Positions 25,699-34,927 of a stretch of DNA of 64,000 bases are shown piece after piece (the stretch's first letter is position 1; each line of letters opens with the position of its first letter). Under the pieces are notes generated by a model. It did no database searches. It saw only the letters and a program-made list of their open reading frames with translations, and was not told where the DNA came from. This DNA comes from an uncultured Glaciecola sp. (lineage in GTDB: Bacteria; Pseudomonadota; Gammaproteobacteria; Enterobacterales; Alteromonadaceae), in NCBI GenBank assembly GCA_947496235.1, contig CANMCE010000010.1:62001-126000 (forward strand). The letters run 5' to 3'. The position numbers and the translations under genes were made by a program.

Positions 25699-26892
25699 TT
25701 AACCTTTTACTACTATTACGCCGACGACTTGATCACCGCGATTATTGATAGCGCCTTGTTCTACCGTAAGACCTAATGCGGATACTTCTCGTCTAAATCG
25801 TTCTAATGCTTCAAAATTATCAGCCACAGACTGCATCCGCAATTCTGTTCTTGAGCCGTTAAAACTTAAGGTTTGAGGGGTTACTCCAGAGCTTTTAAAG
25901 GCGTCTGACATTTGGGATAACATTGCTAGGAAACTTGCACCGCCACCTGTTGTCTCTAAACGTTGCATTTCTCGCGCTATCGTGCGTTTTAAGGTGTCTT
26001 TGCGAACACGTTGAATACTTGGAAATGCTTCTGATACGGTCTGAGTAATGCGTTGATTAATATCTGCCCGTTGTTGTTTAATTGAATTGAGCTCAACCGT
26101 CTTCATTACTAAGTTAACGGTTAAGGCTATCATGGCCAGCACTGCTGCCGCTTTCCATTTACTCCAAACAGGGTTCGTTTTGGCTTTTACCGAATATTCC
26201 CCTTGGAACAAGTTGATACTATTTGCGGAAATATTTTGTCGCAATAACTCTAGGGGCAGATGGTCATAGTTGTATTCAATAGATTCGGGTAAATCTTGGG
26301 CATCAAGTTCGCTATAGGCTACTAAGCTTTTTTGATCTTTTTGCGCTGCTTCCAATAAGGCAGGTAATAACCAAGATACTTCGCCTTGCACGCCATGATG
26401 GGCGTCTGTACGGACAATAAGGTCGTTATTGATTTTTACTACAGATATTTGATTATCTTGCGGGTTGGGCAACAAGAGGCAATCAGGTATCAATCGTTGG
26501 CAGAAAATTCCTGCGTCATCCAATAGCGTCCGCCAGAATGCTAATTTTCCTTTATCGACTACAGCAACGGGCAGCTGTGTTTCCTGCATATTACCTTTGG
26601 CTACAAACTGGGTATCCACATCAAAACACAGTTTGTCTTCTAACATGTACTGTACGGCAGATAACAACTTGCGATTTTGCTTTTTTGGTAAGCTAATATC
26701 TGTGACTAGAAGATCCGCACTTGGTGCTAACGCGATGACGGTGGCGTTGTGGCTGTGCTCTTGCAAGTTACTTAATTTGCTAGCGTCACTTAATTCACCA
26801 GAGGCTATGACTTCATTTTCATTGGTATCAAACCCAAGCCATTGTATAGGATCTTCAAATTGGCTACCTAGCCTGATCACAAGCTGCTGCAT
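25699..26892 (-). CDS. gspL: type II secretion protein GspL
   Basis: 397 residues. The N-terminal cytoplasmic actin-like domain (VIALAPSADLLVTDISLPKK and VQYMLEDKL) recruits the ATPase GspE; a transmembrane helix near residue 245-265 (WKAAAVLAMIALTVNLV) is followed by a periplasmic domain (FLAMLSQMSDAFKSSGVTPQ). Two bp after gspK. Confidence 0.92.
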   Translation of the reverse strand: MQQLVIRLGSQFEDPIQWLGFDTNENEVIASGELSDASKLSNLQEHSHNATVIALAPSADLLVTDISLPKKQNRKLLSAVQYMLEDKLCFDVDTQFVAKGNMQETQLPVAVVDKGKLAFWRTLLDDAGIFCQRLIPDCLLLPNPQDNQISVVKINNDLIVRTDAHHGVQGEVSWLLPALLEAAQKDQKSLVAYSELDAQDLPESIEYNYDHLPLELLRQNISANSINLFQGEYSVKAKTNPVWSKWKAAAVLAMIALTVNLVMKTVELNSIKQQRADINQRITQTVSEAFPSIQRVRKDTLKRTIAREMQRLETTGGGASFLAMLSQMSDAFKSSGVTPQTLSFNGSRTELRMQSVADNFEALERFRREVSALGLTVEQGAINNRGDQVVGVIVVKG

Positions 26893-26894
26893 CC

Positions 26895-27932
26895 TTACAT
26901 TCCTCCAAACTCTCGACTGACAATACTGATACTATTGCCTGAAGGTTCTATTTTAAACACTGTGACCATCTTAAATTGTGACCCTGATGTCATTTTAGTC
27001 AAAGTGGATAGCTTAAAGTATTTCGTGGTGACATCAAACCAATTAATGCGTATTGGAGACAATCCCAGCGCACTTATTTCTGGTTCCGCAAAGAAATCAT
27101 TGATATCGTCATATCCACCGGGCGGTCGGGAGTCAATTAAAGAACTGGCATCGTCAACAGAAAGCCCGGTTAGCGCGGATAGGATAATGGCATTCTCTTG
27201 AGTGACAGTGTTGACGTTGAGCTTATACTCTTGTTCTGGAATAGCGCACAGGTAAGGTAATATATTCGCCAGCCAACCTTGTCTTACGCCATCTTCGACA
27301 CCGTTAATTAAACGCAGCTCTGAAATATTGGCAATTAAGCTGTTAGCCGCCAAATAGGGTTGGGGGAGAGATTCATAATCTAGATCTTCGGCGCCGTAGT
27401 CAGATGGCCTGTCATCATCATCTAACCAATCCACAACGGAATCTCTTACGGTGTCGACTACCAACGAATCTTCAATGAAATGTTTAAGCAAGGTTTCAAA
27501 TGCGACTAATTCTTCGGGTTTTGTAGACTGTCCAGTTGGATTAGGGTTTGATGATTGATAAACACCGTTGATATTGAAACAGCTTTGCAAGTCAGTAATG
27601 CTTGCTTGGATTACGCCGCCTTCAACAGGGAATTCGAAGTTTTCAGCCCAAGGTTGTTCAAGATTTATATTGCCAGTGTTTAACGTTAACATTTCTCGCA
27701 ATGACTTTTTAGCAAAATGTTCCGCACCCAAGCTATACCAATAGGCTTGGTTGTTATCTTTTATATTGAGCGTGCGTGCGATATTCAGTTGAAGTCGAGC
27801 GGTCATTTGGGTGGCAAGTATGGAAATTAGTGCGACTATTAACAGCACTATAATGAGAGCTACACCAGATTGATGGGTTTTTGATTTATTTGCTGGACAG
27901 TCCAGGCATTTTTGGTGGATAAGCTGTTTCAT
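26895..27932 (-). CDS. gspK: type II secretion minor pseudopilin GspK
   Basis: 345 residues, tip pseudopilin. Prepilin signal SG/VALIIVLLIVALISILA, then the large domain with DWLDDDDRPSDYGAEDLDYE and the helix-hairpin-helix-like LSVDDASSLIDSRPPGGYDD. The Glu at +5 is absent, as is normal for GspK. The leader before the cleavage Gly is 23 residues, MKQLIHQKCLDCPANKSKT plus HQSG, of which IHQKCLDCPA is encoded by a composite repeat (27893-27922). Another palindrome variant lies at 27523-27535 (PTGQSTK). The start overlaps the gspJ stop by 4 bp. Confidence 0.92.
   Translation of the reverse strand: MKQLIHQKCLDCPANKSKTHQSGVALIIVLLIVALISILATQMTARLQLNIARTLNIKDNNQAYWYSLGAEHFAKKSLREMLTLNTGNINLEQPWAENFEFPVEGGVIQASITDLQSCFNINGVYQSSNPNPTGQSTKPEELVAFETLLKHFIEDSLVVDTVRDSVVDWLDDDDRPSDYGAEDLDYESLPQPYLAANSLIANISELRLINGVEDGVRQGWLANILPYLCAIPEQEYKLNVNTVTQENAIILSALTGLSVDDASSLIDSRPPGGYDDINDFFAEPEISALGLSPIRINWFDVTTKYFKLSTLTKMTSGSQFKMVTVFKIEPSGNSISIVSREFGGM
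27523..27535 (-). repeat. palindrome variant inside gspK
   Basis: GTAGACTGTCCAG, on the minus strand CTGGACAGTCTAC, one mismatch from consensus. Read as TGQST in GspK. No box at the usual distance. Confidence 0.65.
27893..27922 (+). repeat. composite palindrome/DnaA-box-like unit in the gspK leader
   Basis: Exact CTGGACAGTCCAG at 27893-27905, then GCATTTTT (8 bp), then GGTGGATAA at 27914-27922 (8 of 9 to TGTGGATAA). It lies 10 bp from the gspK ATG and is translated from the minus strand as IHQKCLDCPA inside the prepilin leader. Confidence 0.88.
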
Positions 27933-28615
27933 CTTATGGCCACCTGAAATATCCGCTCAATGGTGCCGAATCTATCTGTCTCTATTTCGACTTTAACCGC
28001 AATAGGTAATTCGGTATTTTCGATGTTTTCTTGCCAATCTAATTCATCATCTGAAAACTGAAATGCCGCTTCAAATTGTAAATTGGTAACTCCCTCGAAA
28101 AGGACTCTTATTTTAGGCTCAGTACCTATAACTGCATCCACATAGTTAGTGTGCAGGCGCTGGAGTTGATTGTCTTGCAAACGGTAGGTGACATTTTGTA
28201 AAGAAGATCGAGGTAACATCAATTGAGGGTTGTGCCAGCCATTGCGAACAAAGGCAATACCATCTTCATCGCTGTCAAATTCAAAGTTTCCACCGTTAAT
28301 TACCAATTGATTCTGTTGACCTTGTATTCTGGGTACCCTTGAAACCATTTGCAGCATGTCTCGTTCCATAACAAGCATGGCTCTTTGCAGATCTTGAAGA
28401 TCTTTCAGTGCTTGTTCAGAGGTTTCGTTGCTATCACTGACAGTACTTAAAACAGCGCCTGTGGCAATGGCAATGATGGCAAAAATAGCAACTGCTATTA
28501 ACAATTCAATTAATGTAAACCCAAGCGATTTGGGTTGACTGGACAGTCTAGGCGGTTTCCTGTGGATAAAATTTACATGATGTCTGGACTGTCCAGCAAC
28601 GGGAAAATTTGACAT
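27929..28615 (-). CDS. gspJ: type II secretion minor pseudopilin GspJ
   Basis: 228 residues. Prepilin motif SLG/FTLIELLIAVAIFAIIA with Glu at +5, then the tip-pseudopilin domain (QRAMLVMERDMLQMVSR). The leader before the cleavage Gly is 32 residues, far longer than the usual 6-15, and most of it is encoded by two dispersed palindromes and one perfect DnaA-box 9-mer (28539-28596): VAGQSRHH, NFIHRKPPRLSSQ. Start 28615 is 2 bp after the gspI stop. No other ATG lies between it and the cleavage site. Confidence 0.92.
   Translation of the reverse strand: MSNFPVAGQSRHHVNFIHRKPPRLSSQPKSLGFTLIELLIAVAIFAIIAIATGAVLSTVSDSNETSEQALKDLQDLQRAMLVMERDMLQMVSRVPRIQGQQNQLVINGGNFEFDSDEDGIAFVRNGWHNPQLMLPRSSLQNVTYRLQDNQLQRLHTNYVDAVIGTEPKIRVLFEGVTNLQFEAAFQFSDDELDWQENIENTELPIAVKVEIETDRFGTIERIFQVAIR
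28539..28596. repeat. two palindromes flanking a perfect DnaA-box 9-mer in the gspJ leader
   Basis: CTGGACAGTCTAG at 28539-28551, then 9 bp, then perfect TGTGGATAA at 28561-28569, then 14 bp, then CTGGACTGTCCAG at 28584-28596 in the opposite orientation. The whole block is in frame in the first 28 codons of gspJ. Confidence 0.9.
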
Positions 28616-28617
28616 CG

Positions 28618-29007
28618 TTATTGCGTCTCGCGGGCGATAAAACTAGACACAGAGGTAATGGGCTGTTTACGCTGTTCATCTTCAAAGACAGTGACCGTTA
28701 CCTGATTCAACTCATCATCTTGGGTTTTACTGACAGTTTGTAGCCAATACCATTTGCGATTTGCCATTTCACTTTCACCGCGCAAATTGTTTTTGGCAGG
28801 CCATTGCCTTCGATTGAGTATGCTGGTGTTGGTAAGTTGATTGTTTGCCACCCAGGTTGCCACCGTTATATTTCTAAGCGCATTCACAGAGCGTAAATGC
28901 TCGCCTGCAGCTTTCACAATAGCGCCGCCGGCTAAGGCAAAAATCGCCACCGCCATTAATACTTCTAATAAGGTAAAACCTGATTGTTCGGTGAAAGTAC
29001 GCCTCAT
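28618..29007 (-). CDS. gspI: type II secretion minor pseudopilin GspI
   Basis: 129 residues. Short leader MRRTFTEQSG then FTLLEVLMAVAIFALAGGA with Glu at +5, and the GspI domain (ATWVANNQL). Part of the GspI-J-K tip complex. Overlaps gspH by 4 bp. Confidence 0.93.
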   Translation of the reverse strand: MRRTFTEQSGFTLLEVLMAVAIFALAGGAIVKAAGEHLRSVNALRNITVATWVANNQLTNTSILNRRQWPAKNNLRGESEMANRKWYWLQTVSKTQDDELNQVTVTVFEDEQRKQPITSVSSFIARETQ

Positions 29008-29615
29008 AAGGGTTCAGGTCCTATCAATTCAACAGGAATTGTATCCTTGCCTTGAAGTGCAAAATAAAAAGGCTCGGTTTCTCTGGATTCGTCTTGATGA
29101 ATCAGTCTTAACTCAAAGGGGGTAATATCACCACTGGACAATATAAAAATTTGCGGAGGAGGGGGCGGAAGATCTTCTTCATCACCTATGCTCACACCTT
29201 CATCGCGAATACTTAAATCTTCATCAAATATTTCACGATCAAAAAGCACGTCTTCATCTTGCCAGGGTAGACCATCGAGAGACAATTCAACCTTAATATC
29301 TTCTGGAAATTCACGTTTCACAAAAAACTTTTGATTCACAACTGGGACCCATTGTTCGTCTTCATCTAACGACAGAAATTCGTAGGTATTGTTTTCTAAA
29401 TCCAGATAGAGTCCCATTTGCAGTTGATTTAACACCGCAAAATCACTTGCCATGTCAATGAGGACTTGCAATCGGCGGGACTCTTCGTTGACTTCTTCTT
29501 TGGGGTCTACACCGAATGCGTTATAGGTTACCACAGAGACAACGATGCCAATGATGAAGACCACAACCATGATTTCAAGTAGCGTAAATCCTACTTGCCG
29601 TTTTAATGAAATCAT
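29004..29615 (-). CDS. gspH: type II secretion minor pseudopilin GspH
   Basis: 203 residues. Leader MISLKRQVG, then FTLLEIMVVVFIIGIVVSV with Glu at +5. The globular part has an extended acidic stretch (SIRDEGVSIGDEEDL followed by a run of six prolines), an insertion I do not recall in other GspH proteins. It links the tip complex to the GspG shaft. Confidence 0.92.
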   Translation of the reverse strand: MISLKRQVGFTLLEIMVVVFIIGIVVSVVTYNAFGVDPKEEVNEESRRLQVLIDMASDFAVLNQLQMGLYLDLENNTYEFLSLDEDEQWVPVVNQKFFVKREFPEDIKVELSLDGLPWQDEDVLFDREIFDEDLSIRDEGVSIGDEEDLPPPPPQIFILSSGDITPFELRLIHQDESRETEPFYFALQGKDTIPVELIGPEPL

Positions 29616-29627
29616 GGCTGAAACAAC

Positions 29628-30077
29628 TTATTGTAGATAGTCGTTGATGTTCCAAGTGCCGATATCATCGTCAGTACCATCAACTTGATCAGGGCCCATG
29701 GAATAAATATCAATCTTATCAACTTGACCTGGATTTAATAATATATAGTCATTGCCCCAAGGATCTTTGGGCAATCGCTTTATTATGCCGCCATCCGGAT
29801 AATTACGAGGAATGGGGTCAATTGTAGGTGCTGTAACCAAGGCTTCCAAACCTTGCTCAGTGGTAGGAATGCTATTTGTGCGTAATTGGTACATTTCAAG
29901 AGAACTTTCCAACTGTTGGATATCCACAGCGGCTTTTTTCAACTGAGCTTCTTCTCTATTACCTAATACTTGGGGTGCAACCACGGCTGCCATGATAGCG
30001 ATGATAAATAACACCACCATAATCTCAATAAGGGTGAAACCTTTTTGATTTCCACGATTTAATTTTTGCAAATTCAT
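29628..30077 (-). CDS. gspG: type II secretion major pseudopilin GspG
   Basis: 149 residues; polymerises into the pseudopilus that pushes substrates through the secretin. Leader MNLQKLNRGNQKG, then FTLIEIMVVLFIIAIMAAVV. The C-terminal calcium-site region DQVDGTDDDIGTWN and LPKDPWGNDYIL are intact. Start ATG 30077, 4 nt after the gspF stop with GGA upstream; an in-frame upstream start would overlap gspF. Confidence 0.95.
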   Translation of the reverse strand: MNLQKLNRGNQKGFTLIEIMVVLFIIAIMAAVVAPQVLGNREEAQLKKAAVDIQQLESSLEMYQLRTNSIPTTEQGLEALVTAPTIDPIPRNYPDGGIIKRLPKDPWGNDYILLNPGQVDKIDIYSMGPDQVDGTDDDIGTWNINDYLQ

Positions 30078-30081
30078 ATAG

Positions 30082-31296
30082 TTATCCAACAAGATTGTTT
30101 AATGCCAGTATTGGCAACAAGATCGCCATTACTATAAATAATACTATAGCGGCCATACTGATGATAAGTATCGGCTCAAATATTTTTAACGAAACGTTAA
30201 CCGTAGCCTCAAACTGACGTTCCTGATTATCAGCGGCACGTTTTAACATTTGTTGTAATTCCCCAGACTTTTCCCCTGAGGCTATCATATGCAACATCAT
30301 AGGAGGAAAAGCTTTGGTTTGTCCCAAAGCGGCTCTTAGGCTCGAACCTTCTTTTACTTTGACCGCAGCTTCACTTACTTGTGCACGTAAATATTGATTG
30401 GCCAATACGTCTGCGGAAATTTTCATTGCTTCAAGCAGAGGTACTGCGCTTGCAGACAAAATACTCAATGTCTGAGCGAATCTGGCGGTATTAGTACCCC
30501 GTGAAAGACGACCAATCAAGGGCATATTTAACAATCGTTTATGCCAAGCCAGCTTCATTCTTGGGATTGTTAACACGCGCTGAAAGGCAATGATCGCAAT
30601 GACTATGAAGATGCCCGCAAAAATACCGTATTCTCGCAGCCAATCGGAAACTGCAATCAAAATTCTGGTCATCAACGGAAGTTCTTGCCCCATAGTGTCA
30701 AATTGCCCAACAATTTGCGGCACTACCCAAGTCAGTAAAAGTACAACTACGGATATTGCCACCAACATCATGATGACCGGATATACCAGCGCTTGAGTTA
30801 CCTGACTTGCTGTTTGATGGCGCTTTTCGGTGTAATCTGCAAGTCGGCTCAGCACTGTATCTAAATGTCCTGATTTCTCACCAGCAGCAACCATGGCGCG
30901 ATACAGCGTATCAAATACATGGGGAAAATCTGCCATCGAATGGGCAAGTGTATGGCCTTCTACGACTTTACTGCGTACCGCCATCATCATGTTCTTTTGA
31001 CTCGGCTTTTCGCATTGATCCGCAACGGCCAGAAGTGCTTCTTCAATAGGCAGAGCGGCTTCTATTAGCGTGGCTAACTGTCGTGTAATAAGCGCTAAAT
31101 CGTTAGAGGATAATTTGCGTTTGAAAAGTGTAAAAGAACTCTTGGTATTCTCTTTTTCAACAACGGTTTCCACTTCTATGGGAATTAGAGCTTGTTCTCT
31201 CAGTTGTTGACGCACCTGCCTTGCAGTGTCGGCCTCAAGCACACCACTAACATTCTTACCTCTAGAATTTAATGCTTTGTAAGCAAACGCGGCCAT
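30082..31296 (-). CDS. gspF: type II secretion inner-membrane platform protein GspF
   Basis: 404 residues, two homologous T2SSF domains, each with an LTRQLATLIEAALPIEEAL / FAQTLSILSASAVPLLEAM signature, and three transmembrane helices. Begins [14 protein letters not shown], the family N-terminus. Overlaps gspE by 1 bp. Confidence 0.96.
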   Translation of the reverse strand: MAAFAYKALNSRGKNVSGVLEADTARQVRQQLREQALIPIEVETVVEKENTKSSFTLFKRKLSSNDLALITRQLATLIEAALPIEEALLAVADQCEKPSQKNMMMAVRSKVVEGHTLAHSMADFPHVFDTLYRAMVAAGEKSGHLDTVLSRLADYTEKRHQTASQVTQALVYPVIMMLVAISVVVLLLTWVVPQIVGQFDTMGQELPLMTRILIAVSDWLREYGIFAGIFIVIAIIAFQRVLTIPRMKLAWHKRLLNMPLIGRLSRGTNTARFAQTLSILSASAVPLLEAMKISADVLANQYLRAQVSEAAVKVKEGSSLRAALGQTKAFPPMMLHMIASGEKSGELQQMLKRAADNQERQFEATVNVSLKIFEPILIISMAAIVLFIVMAILLPILALNNLVG

Positions 31297-32855
31297 TATT
31301 CTTCCCTAGTGACCCGCAATACTTCTTCTAATGAAGTAACACCTAAAATCACCTTGTCGCAGCCGTCTTGTCGAATTGAAGGTGTAAATGCGCGAACATA
31401 TTTTTCAATAGCCTGCTCCCCCCGACTATCATGCATCATCTCTCTGACTTTCTCGTCAATGATCAATAATTCATGAATGCCAGTTCTGCCTCTATATCCA
31501 GTGTGGTTACATTCCACACAACCAGCAGGTCGATAGATAGTGCCACCAGCTTGCGCATGACCTAATATTTCAACTTCACGTTCAGTAGGTTGATGAGGTG
31601 TTTTGCAGTTATCGCAAAGGGTTCTTACTAGGCGTTGGGACAATACAGCTAACAGGCTTGAAGATAATAAAAAGGGCTCAATACCCATGTCTTGTAAACG
31701 CGTAATCGCGCCGGCAGCGGTATTGGTATGCAATGTCGATAATACCAAGTGACCAGTTAAACTGGCCTGTACAGAAATTTGCGCAGTTTCAACATCCCGA
31801 ATTTCACCTACCATTACTACATCAGGGTCCTGACGTAATATAGCTCGCAGTCCTCTCGCAAAGGTCATATCAACTTTTGGATTTACTTGGGTCTGGCCAA
31901 TCCCAGCAATGTCAAACTCAATGGGATCCTCGACTGTGAGTATATTGCGGTCTTTTGAGTTTATTTCACTTAAGCCCGCATATAAAGTGGTACTTTTACC
32001 AGACCCCGTAGGCCCAGTAACCAAGATAATGCCATGGGGTTTACGAATTAAACCATCAAAGTGCGCCCTGTTGGCTTCGGTCATACCAAGATCTTGTAGA
32101 TTTAAGCGAGCATTGTTCTTATCTAATAAACGTAGCACCACTCGCTCACCATGAGATGAGGGCATAGTGGACACCCTAACATCTACTGCTCGTCCGCCTA
32201 TGCGAAGACTAATACGGCCATCTTGGGGAACACGCTTCTCTGCGATGTCTAACTTTGCCATAACCTTAATACGAGACACCAGCATGGACGACATTTTGCG
32301 ATTGGGGCGTAAAATTTCCCGTAGAACGCCATCCACCCTGAATCTCACAATAAGTTGGTTTTCAAAGGTTTCGATATGGATATCCGAGGCGCCTTCTTTA
32401 ATCGCTTCTCCTAGCATTGCGTTGATTAATTTAATGATAGGCGCGTCGTCTTCGTTATCCAGCAAATCTTCTGTATCAGGTAGGTCTTCTGCTAAGGCAA
32501 ATAAATCTGACTCATTGCCAAGATCTTCCATTAGCTGCTTGGCTTCGGAAGAGTCTCGTTGATAAATTTTGGTGATAAGGCGCTCAAAGTCATCTACGCT
32601 GATATTTTGCATGGCAAATTCTTCGCCTAAAAAGCGTCTTACTTCAGCGATAGCTGCAAGTGGCGTTTCAGCGGTTTTATACAGCGTAACAGGATCAGTC
32701 GCTATATCGGCAACAAGCTTATTGTTCTTAGCAAATCCAAAGGGTACCAAGCGCTTACCTAGCCCATCGGTCCCGGCTAACTCGTCCCCCTCGCCTTGAT
32801 ATTCCATTTCGGCAGTTTCTACCATTTCTGCCAGTGCATCGTGCTGCTCAGACAT
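31296..32855 (-). CDS. gspE: type II secretion ATPase GspE
   Basis: 519 residues, hexameric cytoplasmic ATPase. N1E-type N-terminal domain, then the ATPase core: Walker [11 protein letters not shown], Asp box [10 protein letters not shown], Walker [15 protein letters not shown], His box [14 protein letters not shown], and a four-cysteine zinc motif (CDNC ... CVEC). The N-terminal 50 residues are acidic. Confidence 0.97.
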   Translation of the reverse strand: MSEQHDALAEMVETAEMEYQGEGDELAGTDGLGKRLVPFGFAKNNKLVADIATDPVTLYKTAETPLAAIAEVRRFLGEEFAMQNISVDDFERLITKIYQRDSSEAKQLMEDLGNESDLFALAEDLPDTEDLLDNEDDAPIIKLINAMLGEAIKEGASDIHIETFENQLIVRFRVDGVLREILRPNRKMSSMLVSRIKVMAKLDIAEKRVPQDGRISLRIGGRAVDVRVSTMPSSHGERVVLRLLDKNNARLNLQDLGMTEANRAHFDGLIRKPHGIILVTGPTGSGKSTTLYAGLSEINSKDRNILTVEDPIEFDIAGIGQTQVNPKVDMTFARGLRAILRQDPDVVMVGEIRDVETAQISVQASLTGHLVLSTLHTNTAAGAITRLQDMGIEPFLLSSSLLAVLSQRLVRTLCDNCKTPHQPTEREVEILGHAQAGGTIYRPAGCVECNHTGYRGRTGIHELLIIDEKVREMMHDSRGEQAIEKYVRAFTPSIRQDGCDKVILGVTSLEEVLRVTREE

Positions 32856-34874
32856 TTAATTGTCCTCTTTGTCTTGCTCTAGCAGGTACTCTTCGAATGT
32901 CGGCGGTAGGCTAAGCTTATCGTCCCATTGTGGCAAGCTTGGGGTAGTTTCAAATGGCATCAATGAAACGCCCTCTGACTGACGTTTAAGCTGCTGGGCT
33001 CGAATGTAATTATATTTGCGATGGCTAATGTCATTCATAGTCGCTGAATCACGCACAATCGTTGGACGTAAAAATACCATCAGGTTGCGTTTGCGTTTGT
33101 TTGTTGTAGTCGATTTGAACAAATGACCAAGTACCGGAATATCTCCTAAAAGAGGTACCTTTGAAACACTTTCTTGCACGTCTTCGTCGATAAGACCACC
33201 TAGAACAATAGTGCCGCCGTCGTCAACAATAACTGTCGTTTTAATCTCTCGTTTATTAATTGAGATATCCACTGAAGTAGCTCCACTGACACTTGAAACT
33301 TCTTGCTCTATGGTTAGTTGTACTGCATCACCTTCGTTGATTTGAGGCGTGACTTTGAGCTTTATACCTACTTCTTGTCTATCTACGGTTTGGAACGGAT
33401 TTGAATTGTTTGAACCCGTTGTAGTCCCTGTGATAATAGGGACTTCTTGACCAACAATAAAAAAGGCTTCTTCATTGTCCATTGTGGTTAAATGTGGCGT
33501 GGCTAATACATTAGAATTTGTATCATTACTCACCGCTTGTACCACAGCTCCCCAACCATTTTCTACAATACCTGCGATCATGCCATTGGCACCACCAAGT
33601 AATTGAGCTAAAGGCGTCAAATTACCTTCAATTGTCTCTTCAGTTTCAACCGGTACTCCATTTGCCGAAGTGGTAGAACGAGTCACAGTTCTATCTTCAG
33701 CTTGACGCAATGCGACGCCTAGCGCACCAACAGGCACTAAGCCATTATTAAACTGCGTACCGCCACCTTCTTCAGAGATAAATTGCACGCCAAGCTGCAC
33801 GCCATCACCTTGAAATACCTCGACTATGATAGCTTCAACTTGTACTTGAGCACGACGAATATCGAGTTGACGAATAACTTCTTCTAACGACCGCATCATG
33901 TCAGGTTCTGCAGTGATTACCAGGGCGTTACTGTCTTCAAATGAGTTAATACTTACTTCGCGGTTGCTAGAGGTGCGACGTTGCTGCTGATTGCCTTGAC
34001 CTTCAGCTTGAATAGAGGCGCTGACACCCTGTAATACATTCACGAGGTCTTCAGCTTTTGCGTAATTGAGGTAGATAACACGAGTGTTGCCACTGGTTTC
34101 TAATTCTTGGTCCATGCGCTGAATCAGATTTATTAGGCGTTGGCGAGCTTTAATATCGCCGCTTACAATCACACTGTTGGTTCTATCATCGGCGACCAAT
34201 CTGGGCGTGGCTTTTCCACCTGGCGCTTGTTTATTCGCGTTTTGATTGATGCTATCAACTATGCGCACCATTTCTGAGGCTGAAGCATATTTTAATTTTA
34301 CCACCTCAACTTCTTCATCACCGGCTTGGTCAACGCGTGCAATAATTTCTGCTAGCATGTTCACTGCAGCTGCTCGTCCCGTTAACATCATTACGTTTGA
34401 AGGCTCATGGGCAACTACGTTACCGCCGCCCGTTTGGTCATTTAACTGGCGTAAAATAGGGGCAAGCTCACGAACAGGAACGTTGTAAACCGGTATAACG
34501 CGCGTTATCATTTCATCGCCGTTAAATGAGTTATCTTCCACAACAGGAATATTCGATGATTTGGCATCCTTTGAGCGGACCACTTTTAAGATACCGTTTG
34601 GCATTTCAACTACTGCATAATCATAGACCTGAAGAACACTCAGGAAAAACTCGTAATAGACTTCTTCTGACATTGTGTCGTAACTGCGGATATTAATTTT
34701 TCCGCGAACGTTAGGATCAACAATGATGGTTTTTCGTAAATTTTGCCCAACGACATTAATAAATTCGGTGATTTCGGTATTTTTGAAATTTGGTTGATAC
34801 TCAGCGCCAGTTGCCTTTAACGACAAGCTTAACGAGAATAACAAAAAGAACGTGATGACACTGCGTGTTCTCAT
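32856..34874 (-). CDS. gspD: type II secretion secretin GspD
   Basis: Outer-membrane secretin, about 672 residues from the chosen start. Signal peptide MRTRSVITFFLLFSLSLSLKATGA, N0 domain (YQPNFKNTEITEFINVVGQ), N1-N3 repeats (GRAAAVNMLAEIIARVDQAG), and the secretin domain with VPLLGDIPVLGHLF and the NPFQTVDRQEVGIKLKV gate region. A longer frame from ATG 34931 overlaps the gspC stop but would put 19 residues before the signal peptide; ATG 34874 has AGGA upstream. Confidence 0.95.
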   Translation of the reverse strand: MRTRSVITFFLLFSLSLSLKATGAEYQPNFKNTEITEFINVVGQNLRKTIIVDPNVRGKINIRSYDTMSEEVYYEFFLSVLQVYDYAVVEMPNGILKVVRSKDAKSSNIPVVEDNSFNGDEMITRVIPVYNVPVRELAPILRQLNDQTGGGNVVAHEPSNVMMLTGRAAAVNMLAEIIARVDQAGDEEVEVVKLKYASASEMVRIVDSINQNANKQAPGGKATPRLVADDRTNSVIVSGDIKARQRLINLIQRMDQELETSGNTRVIYLNYAKAEDLVNVLQGVSASIQAEGQGNQQQRRTSSNREVSINSFEDSNALVITAEPDMMRSLEEVIRQLDIRRAQVQVEAIIVEVFQGDGVQLGVQFISEEGGGTQFNNGLVPVGALGVALRQAEDRTVTRSTTSANGVPVETEETIEGNLTPLAQLLGGANGMIAGIVENGWGAVVQAVSNDTNSNVLATPHLTTMDNEEAFFIVGQEVPIITGTTTGSNNSNPFQTVDRQEVGIKLKVTPQINEGDAVQLTIEQEVSSVSGATSVDISINKREIKTTVIVDDGGTIVLGGLIDEDVQESVSKVPLLGDIPVLGHLFKSTTTNKRKRNLMVFLRPTIVRDSATMNDISHRKYNYIRAQQLKRQSEGVSLMPFETTPSLPQWDDKLSLPPTFEEYLLEQDKEDN

Positions 34875-34927
34875 AACTGTCCTACTGGTTTGCCCATTTG
34901 TGTGATGTGCATTTAAAAACTTACTAA

